NCBI RefSeq assembly: GCF_025152745.1
Contig: NZ_CP104042.1
Coordinates: forward strand, 372,001-436,000
DNA from: Rhizobium sp. WSM4643
Lineage (GTDB): Bacteria; Pseudomonadota; Alphaproteobacteria; Rhizobiales; Rhizobiaceae
Direction: 5' to 3'
Length of the DNA stretch: 64,000 nucleotides
Positions within the stretch are counted from its first letter, which is position 1, and each line of letters begins with the position of its first letter. This document shows, piece by piece, positions 54,796 through 63,946 of this stretch. A program made the position numbers and the translations under genes. The notes below the pieces were generated by a model. The model was not told the DNA's origin. It saw only the letters and a list, made by a program, of their open reading frames with translations, and searched no databases.

Positions 54796-54996
54796 ATGAC
54801 CACCGCATGTGATGAAAAACGTATCGAATTGAAGCCGATTTCGATCTGCAGACGAGAGGTTGAAGTCGCGATGGTGGAAATGCTCGTCAGTTTGCAGAAA
54901 CGTGGATGGTCGGCTGCGGAATTGGCATTGGAGCTCGCCGATGCCTCCGAAGATCTCGTCATGCTGATCGCGACCAAAAGGCTTCGACCGCATTAA
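54796..54996 (+). CDS. Small hypothetical protein, 66 aa
   Basis: A 66-residue helical protein (MTTACDEKRIELKPISICRR then MVEMLVSLQKRGWSAAELAL) with an excellent AAGGAGG 7 bp before the ATG. No signal or membrane span. The family is not recognised. It stands 295 bp upstream of the bgsB-like gene. Confidence 0.65.
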   Translation: MTTACDEKRIELKPISICRREVEVAMVEMLVSLQKRGWSAAELALELADASEDLVMLIATKRLRPH

Positions 54997-55290
54997 AAGA
55001 AGGTCGCGTGAAATTATGCTGTCTCTGACTGAATGGAATGGCAGCACTGTCGGGCGCGGCGCCGTGATTTCCCACGCAATCACCACTCATCACGTCAGTC
55101 GCCGCGCCGGAGATGGCTTGACCATATTCCGGGCGCAGCACCGATACGGTGCCAAGCCTCCCGTCGGCGGCGGTTCCTCCACATCCGAACTGTTCTGCCT
55201 CAGCTTTACGACCATCACTTGTCTTCTAATTTTCGATGCGCTAAATTACAAGAATTAGTTGCATCCGTTTGTGCCGGCTCGATAGGACGG

Positions 55291-56556
55291 ATGGCTGCAG
55301 AAGTGATATCTTCGGATGCCAACATGATCTGGAACCATCGCATTACGCGCATCGTTGTTGGGTTGCTGCTGCTGACACTCGTGACTGTCGTCTCATTGCC
55401 GACGATCACCGGCTTTACGAGCCTTGATGGCACGGTCAATGCGCGGTTTGCTGTCGTTAACGCGCCAATCGACGGCACGATTGCGGAAGACCCCCCCAAG
55501 GTCGGCAGCCCGGTCAAAGCGGGACAATCGCTGGCTGAAATCAGAAATACACGCGTCAATCACGCAATCCTCGCGTCGCTTGAGGCGGATCGCAATACGG
55601 CGCTCGACCGCGTCGCGGCGCTGAAAAAAGAACGGGAGGAGCTCTCCACGCTACGCGAGGAATTGTCTGCCAGATTGGAAATCTATAGGCAGACCACCAT
55701 TGCCAATCTCGAACGCGAAGTCGCAATCCTGCGGAAAAAAGTCGAAGTGTCGCAAGCGCAGGATCTGGTCGCGCAGGTCGACCTGAGCCGCCGGATGCAG
55801 CTCGAGTCAAAAGGCATTCTGACGCAGAAGCTGGTTGAGGCCGCGCGGGCTGCTGGCGCTGCGACCGGCGGCGAGGTCGAAATCAGCAACCTGACTGTCG
55901 ATCAATTGCAACAAAGGCTCAATGCGGTCCGCCAGGGTATCTTTGTCTTCGGCGACGGACAGAATGACGTGCCTTATTCGCGACAGCGTGAAGACGAGGT
56001 GGTCGTTCGCATCAATGACTTGAACTCGCGCATAGCGGAAAACGAGACACGAGCGACCGAAGTTCAAAAGCAGCTGGTCAAAGAGGCAGGCCGCGTCAGC
56101 AGCCTTGAATCCGCAACTGCAACAGCGCCTTTCGACGGCGTTGTTTGGACCAGGAGTATCGTCAACGGTTCCAACGTCATGCTGAACGACGAGCTGATGC
56201 GCCTTCTCGACTGCCGAGAGTTGTTTGTGGATATTCTTGTCCCTGAGGTCAACTATGACGAGATCTATCCAGAACTCGTCGCTCAGGTGCGCCTGTTTGG
56301 CCGCAGCGATGTTTTCAATGGGACGGTCGTGTCCGTCAGAGGCAGTTCGGCTTCGGTCGAGGCCGATTCCTTTGCCGCCAGTTTGCCGCCGTCGACACAA
56401 CGCAACGCCCGCATTCGGGTTCGCCTCGATCCATCCTTCATGAACGATGACTTTGCCAACTCCTGCCAGGTAGGGCGCACAGTGCAGGTGCGGTTTTCCA
56501 AACACGGCATCAACGTATCCAACTGGGTCAAAAGCCTGTGGTTCAGTATCTTGTAG
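55291..56556 (+). CDS. bgsB: BgsB-like membrane fusion protein for beta-glucan export
   Basis: A 421-residue HlyD/Alg44-type protein: one N-terminal membrane span (ITRIVVGLLLLTLVTVVSL), a biotinyl-lipoyl-like half (VVNAPIDGTIAEDPPKVGSP), long coiled coil (about residues 95-280) and the returning half (ATATAPFDGVVWTRSIVNGS). It overlaps the glucan synthase gene by 19 bp. In S. meliloti the membrane fusion BgsB and the synthase BgsA make mixed-linkage (1,3)(1,4)-beta-glucan; that match is by architecture and order. Confidence 0.75.
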   Translation: MAAEVISSDANMIWNHRITRIVVGLLLLTLVTVVSLPTITGFTSLDGTVNARFAVVNAPIDGTIAEDPPKVGSPVKAGQSLAEIRNTRVNHAILASLEADRNTALDRVAALKKEREELSTLREELSARLEIYRQTTIANLEREVAILRKKVEVSQAQDLVAQVDLSRRMQLESKGILTQKLVEAARAAGAATGGEVEISNLTVDQLQQRLNAVRQGIFVFGDGQNDVPYSRQREDEVVVRINDLNSRIAENETRATEVQKQLVKEAGRVSSLESATATAPFDGVVWTRSIVNGSNVMLNDELMRLLDCRELFVDILVPEVNYDEIYPELVAQVRLFGRSDVFNGTVVSVRGSSASVEADSFAASLPPSTQRNARIRVRLDPSFMNDDFANSCQVGRTVQVRFSKHGINVSNWVKSLWFSIL

Positions 56557-58532
56557 CGCTGGTTCCGACCTTTGTCGTTTTGGCCTTCTTCTTCGTGGGG
56601 CCGTTCAATTGGTCGCGCCATCACACCTGGACACGGGCGGTGACCTGCGCGGTTGTCGCAGCAGTCGCATTGCGATACATGTTCTGGCGTTTGACGGAGA
56701 CAGTGCTTCCCTATCCCGACGGCGGTGCGAGTTTCTACTGGGTCTGGATCCTCTTCATCGTCGAGATTTTGGCGTGCGTCGAAGTCATTCTCTTTCTGGT
56801 ATTGATGAGCCGCTACGTCGACCGCAGCGCAGAAGCGGACAGGCTGGCCCGCGTTTTCTTTGCGCGAGAGCAGCGCGAGCTGCCGACTGTCGATGTTTTC
56901 ATTCCCACCTATAATGAGCCCCTCGACGTGCTCGAGAGAACCATCATCGGCGCCCGCTCGCTGGATTATCCTGCCGACAAATTGAATGTCTATGTGCTTG
57001 ACGATCAACGCCGAGATTGGCTGAAGGCCTATTGCGAGGAAAAAAACGTCATCCACGTCACGCGCGGCGACAACAGCCATGCCAAAGCAGGCAACATGAA
57101 CAACGGGCTGAAGGTCAGCTCGGGCGAGTTTATTGCGATCTTCGACGCCGATTTTGTGCCCTATCGGCATTTCCTTCGCCGGACGCTGCCCTTCTTTTTA
57201 GATGACAGCATCGGCATCGTCCAGACACCGCAACATTTCTTCAATGTCGATCCGGTGCAATCAAACCTTGGCCTGGAGAATATCTGGCCGGACGAGCAGC
57301 GCTTGTTCTTCGACGAGATCGCGCCCAGCCGAGATGCCTGGGACGTCAGTTTCTGCTGCGGGTCATGCTCGATTGCCCGCCGCGAGGCCGTTGACGCGAT
57401 AGGCGGGTTTCCAACGGAGTCGATCACGGAAGACCTGCTGACAACTCTTTCGATGCTCAACAAAGGCTACAAGACGCGCTATCTGAACGAGCGGCTATCG
57501 ATGGGACTGGCCGCCGAAAACCTGACCGGGTATTTTGTGCAGCGTGAACGATGGTGTCAGGGGGGTATTCAAACCCTTTACCTCTATAACGGCCCGCTGC
57601 GCGGCCCGGGATTGACGCTCTTTCAACGGATCATGTTCCTGCCGGCATCATGGCTGGTACAGTATCTGGTCCGCTTCACGATATTGCTCGTCCCCATCGT
57701 CTATCTTTGGTTCGGCCTGCTCCCGCTCTATTTCACTGACATAGCCGATTATGTCTCTCATCAGGTGCCGTTGCTGGCGGCGTATTTTCTGCTGATGCTG
57801 TGGATCACGCCGACCCGGTACTTGCCTGTGATTTCCAGCGCCGTCGGGACCTTTTCAACATTCCGCATGTTGCCGACCGTGGTCTCCAGCCTGGTGAGGC
57901 CATTTGGTAAGCCGTTCAGGGTAACGCCAAAGGGCAGCGGCAATGAGTCGAACCAGTTCGACCGCTACAGCTTCGCCTGGATCGCAATCATGATCACGGT
58001 CACTGTCCTTGGACTTCTGGTCAACGTCGTACCGGAAACGTCGCATGTACAAGGCCAGTTTTCACCGGTCGCGGCGTGGTGGTCAGGCATCAATGTCGTC
58101 GTACTGCTCATCGCGTCGCTGATCTGCTTTGAGAAACCCCGGCGTCTGTTTCATGCGTTCAAGCTCGATGAACCCGCTGTCGTCGACGACGTCCCCGGCC
58201 AAATCGTCAGTCTGGCACTGGACAAGGCGGTCGTTGCAGTCCCCAGCATGGCCCGATTTCAATCCAAATCGGTCATGCTGAAACTCCCCGGCTTCGCCCC
58301 GTTCAAAGCGGAGCTCGGACAGGTCACTCAACGACGAAGCAGCGTAAGTCGCAGCGGCGACAAGCAAGTCTATTACCTGCATCTGTATTTCGAAGTCAGC
58401 GGCGCTGCTCGCGACAGCATGATTGTCAAACTCTACACCGGTCAATATTCGCGGGATATTCGCGACATCGACAAGGTTGCTGTTTCTCTTAACCTGTTGT
58501 TGCGGTCATTCGGGCGAACGCGCACGTTGTAG
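56538..58532 (+). CDS. bgsA: BgsA-like family 2 beta-glucan synthase
   Basis: A 664-residue inner-membrane glycosyltransferase of the cellulose/curdlan synthase group. It has TVDVFIPTYNEPLDVLERTI, VLDDQRRDWL, IFDADFVPYRHF (DxD), a TED motif (SITEDLLTTL) and QRERW, with membrane spans before and after. The first Asp motif is DDQ instead of the usual DDG. The C-terminal 120 residues have a PilZ-like region as in BgsA, whose C-terminus binds c-di-GMP. Translation starts at GTG 56538 inside bgsB. Cellulose or curdlan synthesis is an alternative, but no bcsB/crd neighbours are present. Confidence 0.75.
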   Translation: MVQYLVALVPTFVVLAFFFVGPFNWSRHHTWTRAVTCAVVAAVALRYMFWRLTETVLPYPDGGASFYWVWILFIVEILACVEVILFLVLMSRYVDRSAEADRLARVFFAREQRELPTVDVFIPTYNEPLDVLERTIIGARSLDYPADKLNVYVLDDQRRDWLKAYCEEKNVIHVTRGDNSHAKAGNMNNGLKVSSGEFIAIFDADFVPYRHFLRRTLPFFLDDSIGIVQTPQHFFNVDPVQSNLGLENIWPDEQRLFFDEIAPSRDAWDVSFCCGSCSIARREAVDAIGGFPTESITEDLLTTLSMLNKGYKTRYLNERLSMGLAAENLTGYFVQRERWCQGGIQTLYLYNGPLRGPGLTLFQRIMFLPASWLVQYLVRFTILLVPIVYLWFGLLPLYFTDIADYVSHQVPLLAAYFLLMLWITPTRYLPVISSAVGTFSTFRMLPTVVSSLVRPFGKPFRVTPKGSGNESNQFDRYSFAWIAIMITVTVLGLLVNVVPETSHVQGQFSPVAAWWSGINVVVLLIASLICFEKPRRLFHAFKLDEPAVVDDVPGQIVSLALDKAVVAVPSMARFQSKSVMLKLPGFAPFKAELGQVTQRRSSVSRSGDKQVYYLHLYFEVSGAARDSMIVKLYTGQYSRDIRDIDKVAVSLNLLLRSFGRTRTL

Positions 58533-58669
58533 CCCAATTCAGGCGAGAGTTCGTCGCCTTGAACAGGTTCGAACTAGTGGCCCAGTGGTGGACAATAGAA
58601 GCTGTTGAAAAGCCAAGTCCGTCGGGAGCAGCACAGCCCTTTGGAAAACCTTTTAGAAACAAACTCAGT

Positions 58670-59569
58670 TCATTCGATTGCCGACATAAATGCGGGGATC
58701 TGTTGCTCGAAGAACTTCGAGAACGAGGCGATACGGGGCGGTAGCGCCTGATACGGGGGGTAGTACAGGGTCAACCACAAATTCGGCGGCGACCAGTCCC
58801 GCAGGACGTGGACGAGCCGTCCGGTCCGCAGATGCTCGGCCATATGGAACTTGGGCAGCATGGCGACCCCGACGCCGTCCGCCGCCATGCTCGCCAGCAC
58901 TTCCCCGCTGTTGGCGCTGAATGCGCGGCCGGCAGAAATCGTGGCGCTGCCGCTGCCGTCCGACAGCGTCCAGGTCTCCCGCTTGCTGTCACCGCTATAG
59001 GCCAGGCAATCGTCGGGAACGAGTTCGTTCGGATGCTTCATGTCGGAAAACCGGCTGCCCGGCGCTGCGACGAGGATACGGCGCACGACGCTGATCTTGC
59101 GCCAGATCGTAAACTTGTCCGAGGGTGCCGCGGAAATGCGGATCGCCAGATCGTAATCGTCGTCGATGATATTCACGAGCCCATCGGCAAGCGAGATCTC
59201 GAAGCTGATCTTCGGGTAGCGTTCCCTGAATGCGGAGAGGATAGGCGGCAGGACCTGTTGGCCGAACCAGGTCGGTGCGCTTATCCGCAGGCGGCCATGA
59301 TCCGCCTTATGGGTATTCATCACATCCTTGCGCGCGTTGTCGAGCGCCTGCACGGCCGGCTGGATCTGTGCGGCGAAGATTGCACCGTCGGTTGTCAGCG
59401 ACACCTGGCGCGTGGTCCGCACGAAGAGTTGCACCCCGAGGTCTTCTTCCAGAGCCGCGATCGCCCGCGTGACGGCTGCCGGGGTCATATCGAGTTCGCG
59501 CGCGACCTGCGCGAAGTTCCGCTTCTCGGCGGCCAGCAGAAAGGTTCGAAGCAGCTTGTAGTCGTTCAT
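58670..59569 (-). CDS. LysR-family regulator
   Basis: A 299-residue LysR protein: helix-turn-helix at residues 1-60 (MNDYKLLRTFLLAAEKRNFA, LDMTPAAVTRAIAALEEDLG) and the effector domain (LRISAPTWFGQQVLPPILSA, DDYDLAIRIS). It is divergent from the ring-cleaving dioxygenase gene with a 120-bp AT-rich gap, the usual layout for a LysR regulator of the neighbouring operon. The inducer may be an aromatic or quinone compound, judged from context. Confidence 0.93.
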   Translation of the reverse strand: MNDYKLLRTFLLAAEKRNFAQVARELDMTPAAVTRAIAALEEDLGVQLFVRTTRQVSLTTDGAIFAAQIQPAVQALDNARKDVMNTHKADHGRLRISAPTWFGQQVLPPILSAFRERYPKISFEISLADGLVNIIDDDYDLAIRISAAPSDKFTIWRKISVVRRILVAAPGSRFSDMKHPNELVPDDCLAYSGDSKRETWTLSDGSGSATISAGRAFSANSGEVLASMAADGVGVAMLPKFHMAEHLRTGRLVHVLRDWSPPNLWLTLYYPPYQALPPRIASFSKFFEQQIPAFMSAIE

Positions 59570-59689
59570 TGATTATTTCACCTGAGGCAATTCACTGACA
59601 ATTATTATTGCAATTCCGACCGATGATCAACGGGCGTAGGTTTTCAATCACACCAGACAAACCAACGCAGCCGCGGAAAGGCGAGCATT

Positions 59690-60622
59690 ATGATCAAGGA
59701 TATCAAGGGACTGCATCACATCACGTCGATGGCATCGGATGCCCGCCAGAACAACACGTTCTTCACAGACACGCTCGGCCTGCGCCGCGTCAAGAAGACG
59801 GTGAATTTCGACGACCCCAACGTCTACCACCTCTACTACGGTGATGAGGCCGGCACCCCGGGCTCCGTCATGACCTACTTCCCGTTTCCCGACGTAATGC
59901 GCGGCCGCCCAGGCGTCGGCGAAGTCAGCGAAACGCAGTTCGCGGTGCCGAAGGGCTCGCTCTCCTTCTGGCAGGATCGCCTGTCTGCAAAGGGAGCCGG
60001 CAACCTGCATACCGACACCGCCTTCGGCGCTGCCCGCCTCCTGTTCAAAGGGCCGGATGGCGAAGCGTTTGCCCTTGTCGAAACGGAAAACGACGGCCGC
60101 AAGGCCTGGAATGGCGCCGGCATCGACGAAGGCGTCGGCATCCGCGGCTTCACAGGTGCCAAGTTCCGCCTGCATGACGCTGCTGCCACGTCCGAACTGC
60201 TCGGTTTCATGGGCTACCAGCGTACTGAGACGGATGGTGACGTCACCCGCTTCATCATCCCCGGCGGCAATGGCGCGGACACGATCGACCTCGAGGTTCT
60301 TCCGAAAACGCCTTTCGCAAGGCAGGGCGCAGGTTCGGTGCATCACATCGCTTTCGCCGTCGAGAACCGCGCAAAGCAGCTCGAAGTCCGCAAGGCGCTG
60401 ATGGACACAGGCTACCACGTAACACCTGTCATCGACCGTGATTACTTCTGGGCCATCTACTTCCGCACCCCCGGGGGCGTCCTGTTCGAAATCGCCACGA
60501 ACGAGCCCGGTTTCGACCGCGACGAAGATACGGCACATCTCGGCGAGGTTTTGAAGCTGCCGGCTCGCTACGAGCCTTATCGTGACCAGATCGAGGCCGG
60601 GCTCACACCGCTCGCCGCCTGA
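59690..60622 (+). CDS. Ring-cleaving VOC dioxygenase (MhqO-type)
   Basis: A 310-residue protein with two VOC modules of the MhqO/YkcA family: KGLHHITSMASDARQNNTFF, and GSVHHIAFAVENRAKQLEVR. Metal ligands (HHIT, HHIA and E in GGVLFEIATNEPGF) are present. Relatives cleave hydroquinones or catechols and protect against quinone stress. GGCGAGCATT precedes the ATG. First gene of the LysR-controlled operon. Confidence 0.88.
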   Translation: MIKDIKGLHHITSMASDARQNNTFFTDTLGLRRVKKTVNFDDPNVYHLYYGDEAGTPGSVMTYFPFPDVMRGRPGVGEVSETQFAVPKGSLSFWQDRLSAKGAGNLHTDTAFGAARLLFKGPDGEAFALVETENDGRKAWNGAGIDEGVGIRGFTGAKFRLHDAAATSELLGFMGYQRTETDGDVTRFIIPGGNGADTIDLEVLPKTPFARQGAGSVHHIAFAVENRAKQLEVRKALMDTGYHVTPVIDRDYFWAIYFRTPGGVLFEIATNEPGFDRDEDTAHLGEVLKLPARYEPYRDQIEAGLTPLAA

Positions 60623-60717
60623 CGTCGCTTTCCAACAATAAGGCGGCATAACTTTCAAGACGTGCCGCTTTCCCTGCCCCATTACCTACCTTCAACCTAG
60701 TCAAAGGAAGACACGAG

Positions 60718-61407
60718 ATGTCCAGCAAGCTTCAGGTCCTCACCCCGCAGAACAGTCAGATCATCTTCATCGACCAGCAGCCGCAGATGGCCTTCGGCGT
60801 TCAGTCGATCGACCGCCAGGTCTTGAAGAACAACGTCGTCGGTCTTGCCAAGGCGGCGAGGATCTTCAATATCCCGACCACCATCACCACCGTCGAGACC
60901 GACAGCTTCTCGGGCAACACTTTCCCGGAACTGCTCGCTGTCGTCCCGGACAATGATATCCTTGAGCGCACATCGATGAATTCCTGGGACGACCAGAACG
61001 TCCGCGACGCGCTTGCCAAGCATGCTGCCGATGGCCGCAAGAAGATTGTCGTCGCCGGCCTCTGGACGGAGGTTTGCAACACAACCTTCGCGCTCTCCTG
61101 CATCAACGATACCGACTACGAAATCTACATGGTTGCAGATGCTTCCGGCGGCACGTCCGTCGATGCGCACAAATATGCGATGGACCGCATGGTGCAGGCC
61201 GGCGTCGTTCCGGTCACCTGGCAGCAGGTCCTGCTCGAATGGCAGCGCGACTGGGCCCGCAAGGAAACCTACGAGGCGGTCACGTCGCTCGTGAAGGAGC
61301 ATTCCGGCGCTTACGGCATGGGCATCGATTATGCTGTTACGCATGTCCACGGCGGTGCCGAACGCGTCAAGCACGGCAAGCGGATCGGCCCGAACCCTGC
61401 CAAGTAA
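60718..61407 (+). CDS. YcaC-like isochorismatase-family hydrolase
   Basis: A 229-residue cysteine hydrolase: IIFIDQQPQMAFGVQSIDRQ (catalytic Asp), RTSMNSWDDQNVRDAL, and VVAGLWTEVCNTTFALSCIN (nucleophile C). The YcaC group's substrate is unknown; it is commonly next to quinone or aldehyde stress genes. GGAAGACACGAG precedes the ATG. A terminator follows. Confidence 0.9.
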   Translation: MSSKLQVLTPQNSQIIFIDQQPQMAFGVQSIDRQVLKNNVVGLAKAARIFNIPTTITTVETDSFSGNTFPELLAVVPDNDILERTSMNSWDDQNVRDALAKHAADGRKKIVVAGLWTEVCNTTFALSCINDTDYEIYMVADASGGTSVDAHKYAMDRMVQAGVVPVTWQQVLLEWQRDWARKETYEAVTSLVKEHSGAYGMGIDYAVTHVHGGAERVKHGKRIGPNPAK

Positions 61408-61412
61408 ACCGT

Positions 61413-61454
61413 AATCACTCCGGCCGGCTGTGTCCTGCCGGAGTGATTTTCTTT
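61413..61454 (+). terminator. Rho-independent terminator
   Basis: AATCACTCCGGC (61413-61424) pairs with GCCGGAGTGATT (61437-61448), a perfect 12-bp stem with a 12-nt loop, followed by TTCTTTC. It separates the hydrolase from the XapX gene, perhaps only partly. Confidence 0.8.
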
Positions 61455-61473
61455 CACCACGCGAGGTTCCCCC

Positions 61474-61764
61474 ATGAAACTCTATCTTCTGTCACTCGGT
61501 GCCGGCCTGCTGGTGGGCGTGATCTACAGCCTGCTCAATGTCCGCTCGCCTGCCCCGCCTGTCGTCGCGCTCATCGGGCTGCTCGGCATCCTTGTCGGCG
61601 AGCAGCTCGTGCCGCTGGCAAAGAGCATTTGGGCTCGCGAGCCTGCCGCCGTCTCCTGGCTTCATCAGGTCAAGCCGCACATGTTCGGTCACCTCCCGAA
61701 GGGCGGGAAAACCGTGGTGGCGGTGAACCCACCCCATGACGATTCAACATCGGGGAAAAGCTGA
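61474..61764 (+). CDS. XapX domain protein
   Basis: A 96-residue protein with two spans: KLYLLSLGAGLLVGVIYSLL and ALIGLLGILVGEQLVPLAKS, the second with the GxxGxxxGEQ pattern of XapX. Function unknown; it is found beside quinone-stress hydrolases and amidohydrolases. GAGG precedes the ATG. The stop overlaps the start of the next gene (TGATG). Confidence 0.85.
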   Translation: MKLYLLSLGAGLLVGVIYSLLNVRSPAPPVVALIGLLGILVGEQLVPLAKSIWAREPAAVSWLHQVKPHMFGHLPKGGKTVVAVNPPHDDSTSGKS

Positions 61765-63746
61765 TGACGACGCGCCGCACATTCCTGGGCGCAGCATCGA
61801 GCCTCGCCTTTTCAAACTTGTTTTCACCGGCCAATGCCGCCGATCCCCACAAGACCGGAGCCGCTTCCATGTACGCAGACATCGTTCTTCACAATGGATT
61901 GATCACGACGCTTGATCGCGCAAATCCGAACGCCACCGCGATCGCCGTCAAGGACGGCCTATTCATGGACGTGGGTACCGACCGCGACGTCATGGCGCTC
62001 GCCGGGTCCGATACGAAGATCGTCGATCTCAAGGGCAAGCGTGTACTGCCTGGTCTGATCGACAACCACACCCACGTCGTGCGGGGCGGTCTCAACTTCA
62101 ACATGGAGCTCCGCTGGGACGGCGTGCGGTCGCTCGCCGATGCGATGGACATGCTGAAACGACAGGTGGCGATCACGCCCGCTCCGCAATGGGTGCGTGT
62201 CGTCGGCGGCTTCACCGAACACCAGTTCGCCGAGAAGCGTCTGCCGACGATCGACGAGATCAATGCGGTTGCACCCGATACGCCAGTCTTTCTGCTGCAT
62301 CTCTACGATCGCGCACTTCTCAACGGTGCTGCCCTTCGCGCCGTCGGCTATACCAAGGACACGCCGAACCCTCCAGGCGGCGAGATCACCCGCGACGCCA
62401 ACGGCAATCCGACGGGCCTTTTGCTCGCCAAGCCGAATGCCGGTATTCTCTATTCGACTTTGTCGAAAGGCCCCAAGCTTCCGTTCGAATATCAAGTCAA
62501 TTCCACCCGCCACTTCATGAGGGAACTGAACCGGTTGGGAATCACCGGCGTCATCGATGCCGGCGGCGGATTTCAGAATTACCCGGACGACTATGCGGTG
62601 ATCCAGAAGCTCTCGGACGACGACCAGCTTACGGTACGTCTGGCCTACAATCTCTTCACGCAGAAGCCAAAGGAAGAGAAGCAGGACTTCCTCAACTGGA
62701 CGCAGTCGGTCAAATACAAGCAGGGAAACGATTACTTCCGACACAACGGCGCTGGCGAAATGCTCGTATTCTCGGCCGCTGACTTTGAGGATTTTCGTCA
62801 ACCACGCCCGGACATGGCGCCGGAGATGGAAGGCGAGCTCGAGGACGTCGTTCGCGTCCTCGCTGAAAACCGCTGGCCCTGGCGGCTTCACGCCACCTAT
62901 GACGAGACCATCTCGCGTTCCCTTGATGTCTTCGAGAAGGTCAACAAGGATATCCCGCTCGAAGGCCTGAACTGGTTCTTCGACCATGCCGAGACGATTT
63001 CCGATCGCTCTATCGACCGCATCGCAGCGCTCGGTGGCGGCATCGCCACGCAGCACCGCATGGCCTATCAGGGCGAATATTTTGTCGAGCGATACGGCCA
63101 CGGCGTTGCAGAAGCGACACCGCCGATCAGGCGCATGCTCGATAAGGGCATCAACGTCTCTGCTGGCACGGATGCGACCCGCGTCGCCTCCTACAATCCA
63201 TGGGTCTCGCTCTCCTGGATGGTCACGGGCAAGACCGTCGGCGGCATGCAGCTCTATCCACGTGCCAACTGCCTCGACCGCGAGACGGCACTGCGCATGT
63301 GGACTGAGAAGGTCACCTGGTTCTCTAACGAGGAAGGCAAGAAGGGCCGGATCGAGAAGGGCCAGTTCGCCGATCTCGTCGTGCCGGACAGGGACTTCTT
63401 CACCTGCGCAGAGGACGAGATCTCGTTTCTGTCCTCGCAGTTGACCATGGTCGGCGGCAAGATCGTCTTCGGTGCGGGCGACTTCAAGTCACTCGACGAG
63501 AGCGACGTGCCTCCCGCCATGCCGGACTGGTCTCCCGTGCGCACGTTCGGCGGCTATGCGGCATGGGGCGAACCGCAGGGTGCCGGCATGAACTCCTTGC
63601 GTCGCACCGCGATCTCGACCTGCGGCTGCGCCAGTTCCTGCAACGTCCATGGTCACGACCACGCCGGCGCCTGGACATCAAAGCTGCCGATTGCCGATCT
63701 CAAGGGCTTCTTCGGCGCGCTTGGTTGTGCCTGCTGGGCCGTGTGA
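61764..63746 (+). CDS. Tat-exported amidohydrolase (YtcJ-like)
   Basis: A 660-residue amidohydrolase of the YtcJ type with a twin-arginine signal (TTRRTFLGAASSLAFSNLF). It has a metal-binding HTH in DNHTHVVRGG, the strand LHATYDETISRSLDV, FDHAETISDRSIDRIAALGG and the late Asp in SAGTDATRVASYNPW. After the catalytic domain a C-terminal tail is rich in Cys and His (STCGCASSCNVHGHDHAGAW, then GCACWAV), which is unusual and could bind metal. Substrate unknown. Confidence 0.88.
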   Translation: MTTRRTFLGAASSLAFSNLFSPANAADPHKTGAASMYADIVLHNGLITTLDRANPNATAIAVKDGLFMDVGTDRDVMALAGSDTKIVDLKGKRVLPGLIDNHTHVVRGGLNFNMELRWDGVRSLADAMDMLKRQVAITPAPQWVRVVGGFTEHQFAEKRLPTIDEINAVAPDTPVFLLHLYDRALLNGAALRAVGYTKDTPNPPGGEITRDANGNPTGLLLAKPNAGILYSTLSKGPKLPFEYQVNSTRHFMRELNRLGITGVIDAGGGFQNYPDDYAVIQKLSDDDQLTVRLAYNLFTQKPKEEKQDFLNWTQSVKYKQGNDYFRHNGAGEMLVFSAADFEDFRQPRPDMAPEMEGELEDVVRVLAENRWPWRLHATYDETISRSLDVFEKVNKDIPLEGLNWFFDHAETISDRSIDRIAALGGGIATQHRMAYQGEYFVERYGHGVAEATPPIRRMLDKGINVSAGTDATRVASYNPWVSLSWMVTGKTVGGMQLYPRANCLDRETALRMWTEKVTWFSNEEGKKGRIEKGQFADLVVPDRDFFTCAEDEISFLSSQLTMVGGKIVFGAGDFKSLDESDVPPAMPDWSPVRTFGGYAAWGEPQGAGMNSLRRTAISTCGCASSCNVHGHDHAGAWTSKLPIADLKGFFGALGCACWAV

Positions 63747-63772
63747 CCCCACGCGGTATCGCGCCCGCATTG

Positions 63773-63799
63773 AGTGGGCAGCGCTCTTCGCTGCCCACT
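63773..63799 (+). terminator. Terminator-like hairpin after the amidohydrolase
   Basis: AGTGGGCAGCG pairs with CGCTGCCCACT, an 11-bp perfect stem with a CTCTT loop, 26 bp after the stop. No clear U-run follows. Confidence 0.65.
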
Positions 63800-63818
63800 T
63801 CGATCCATCAAATCATTT

Positions 63819-63835
63819 ATTGCGATAATCGCAAT
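63819..63835. promoter_or_regulatory. Palindrome upstream of the last gene
   Basis: ATTGCGAT-A-ATCGCAAT, an 8-bp perfect inverted repeat in an AT-rich stretch, 112 bp upstream of the ATG at 63947. The AT-rich half sites recall those in the LysR/dioxygenase gap (TTATTGCAATT). It may be an operator. Confidence 0.4.
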
Positions 63836-63946
63836 TAAATCGAAATAATTGATGCAATTGTTGGCGGTAATCTTTCTGGCCAATATCGCTCCCATCCACG
63901 GCAAACAAAGCCGCTTGTTTCGATCGACGACACGACAGGAGCAGAC

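Noticed and set aside
55016..55258. 80-aa frame upstream of bgsB
   Set aside because: No ribosome site, no motif, and composition unlike a protein of this genome.
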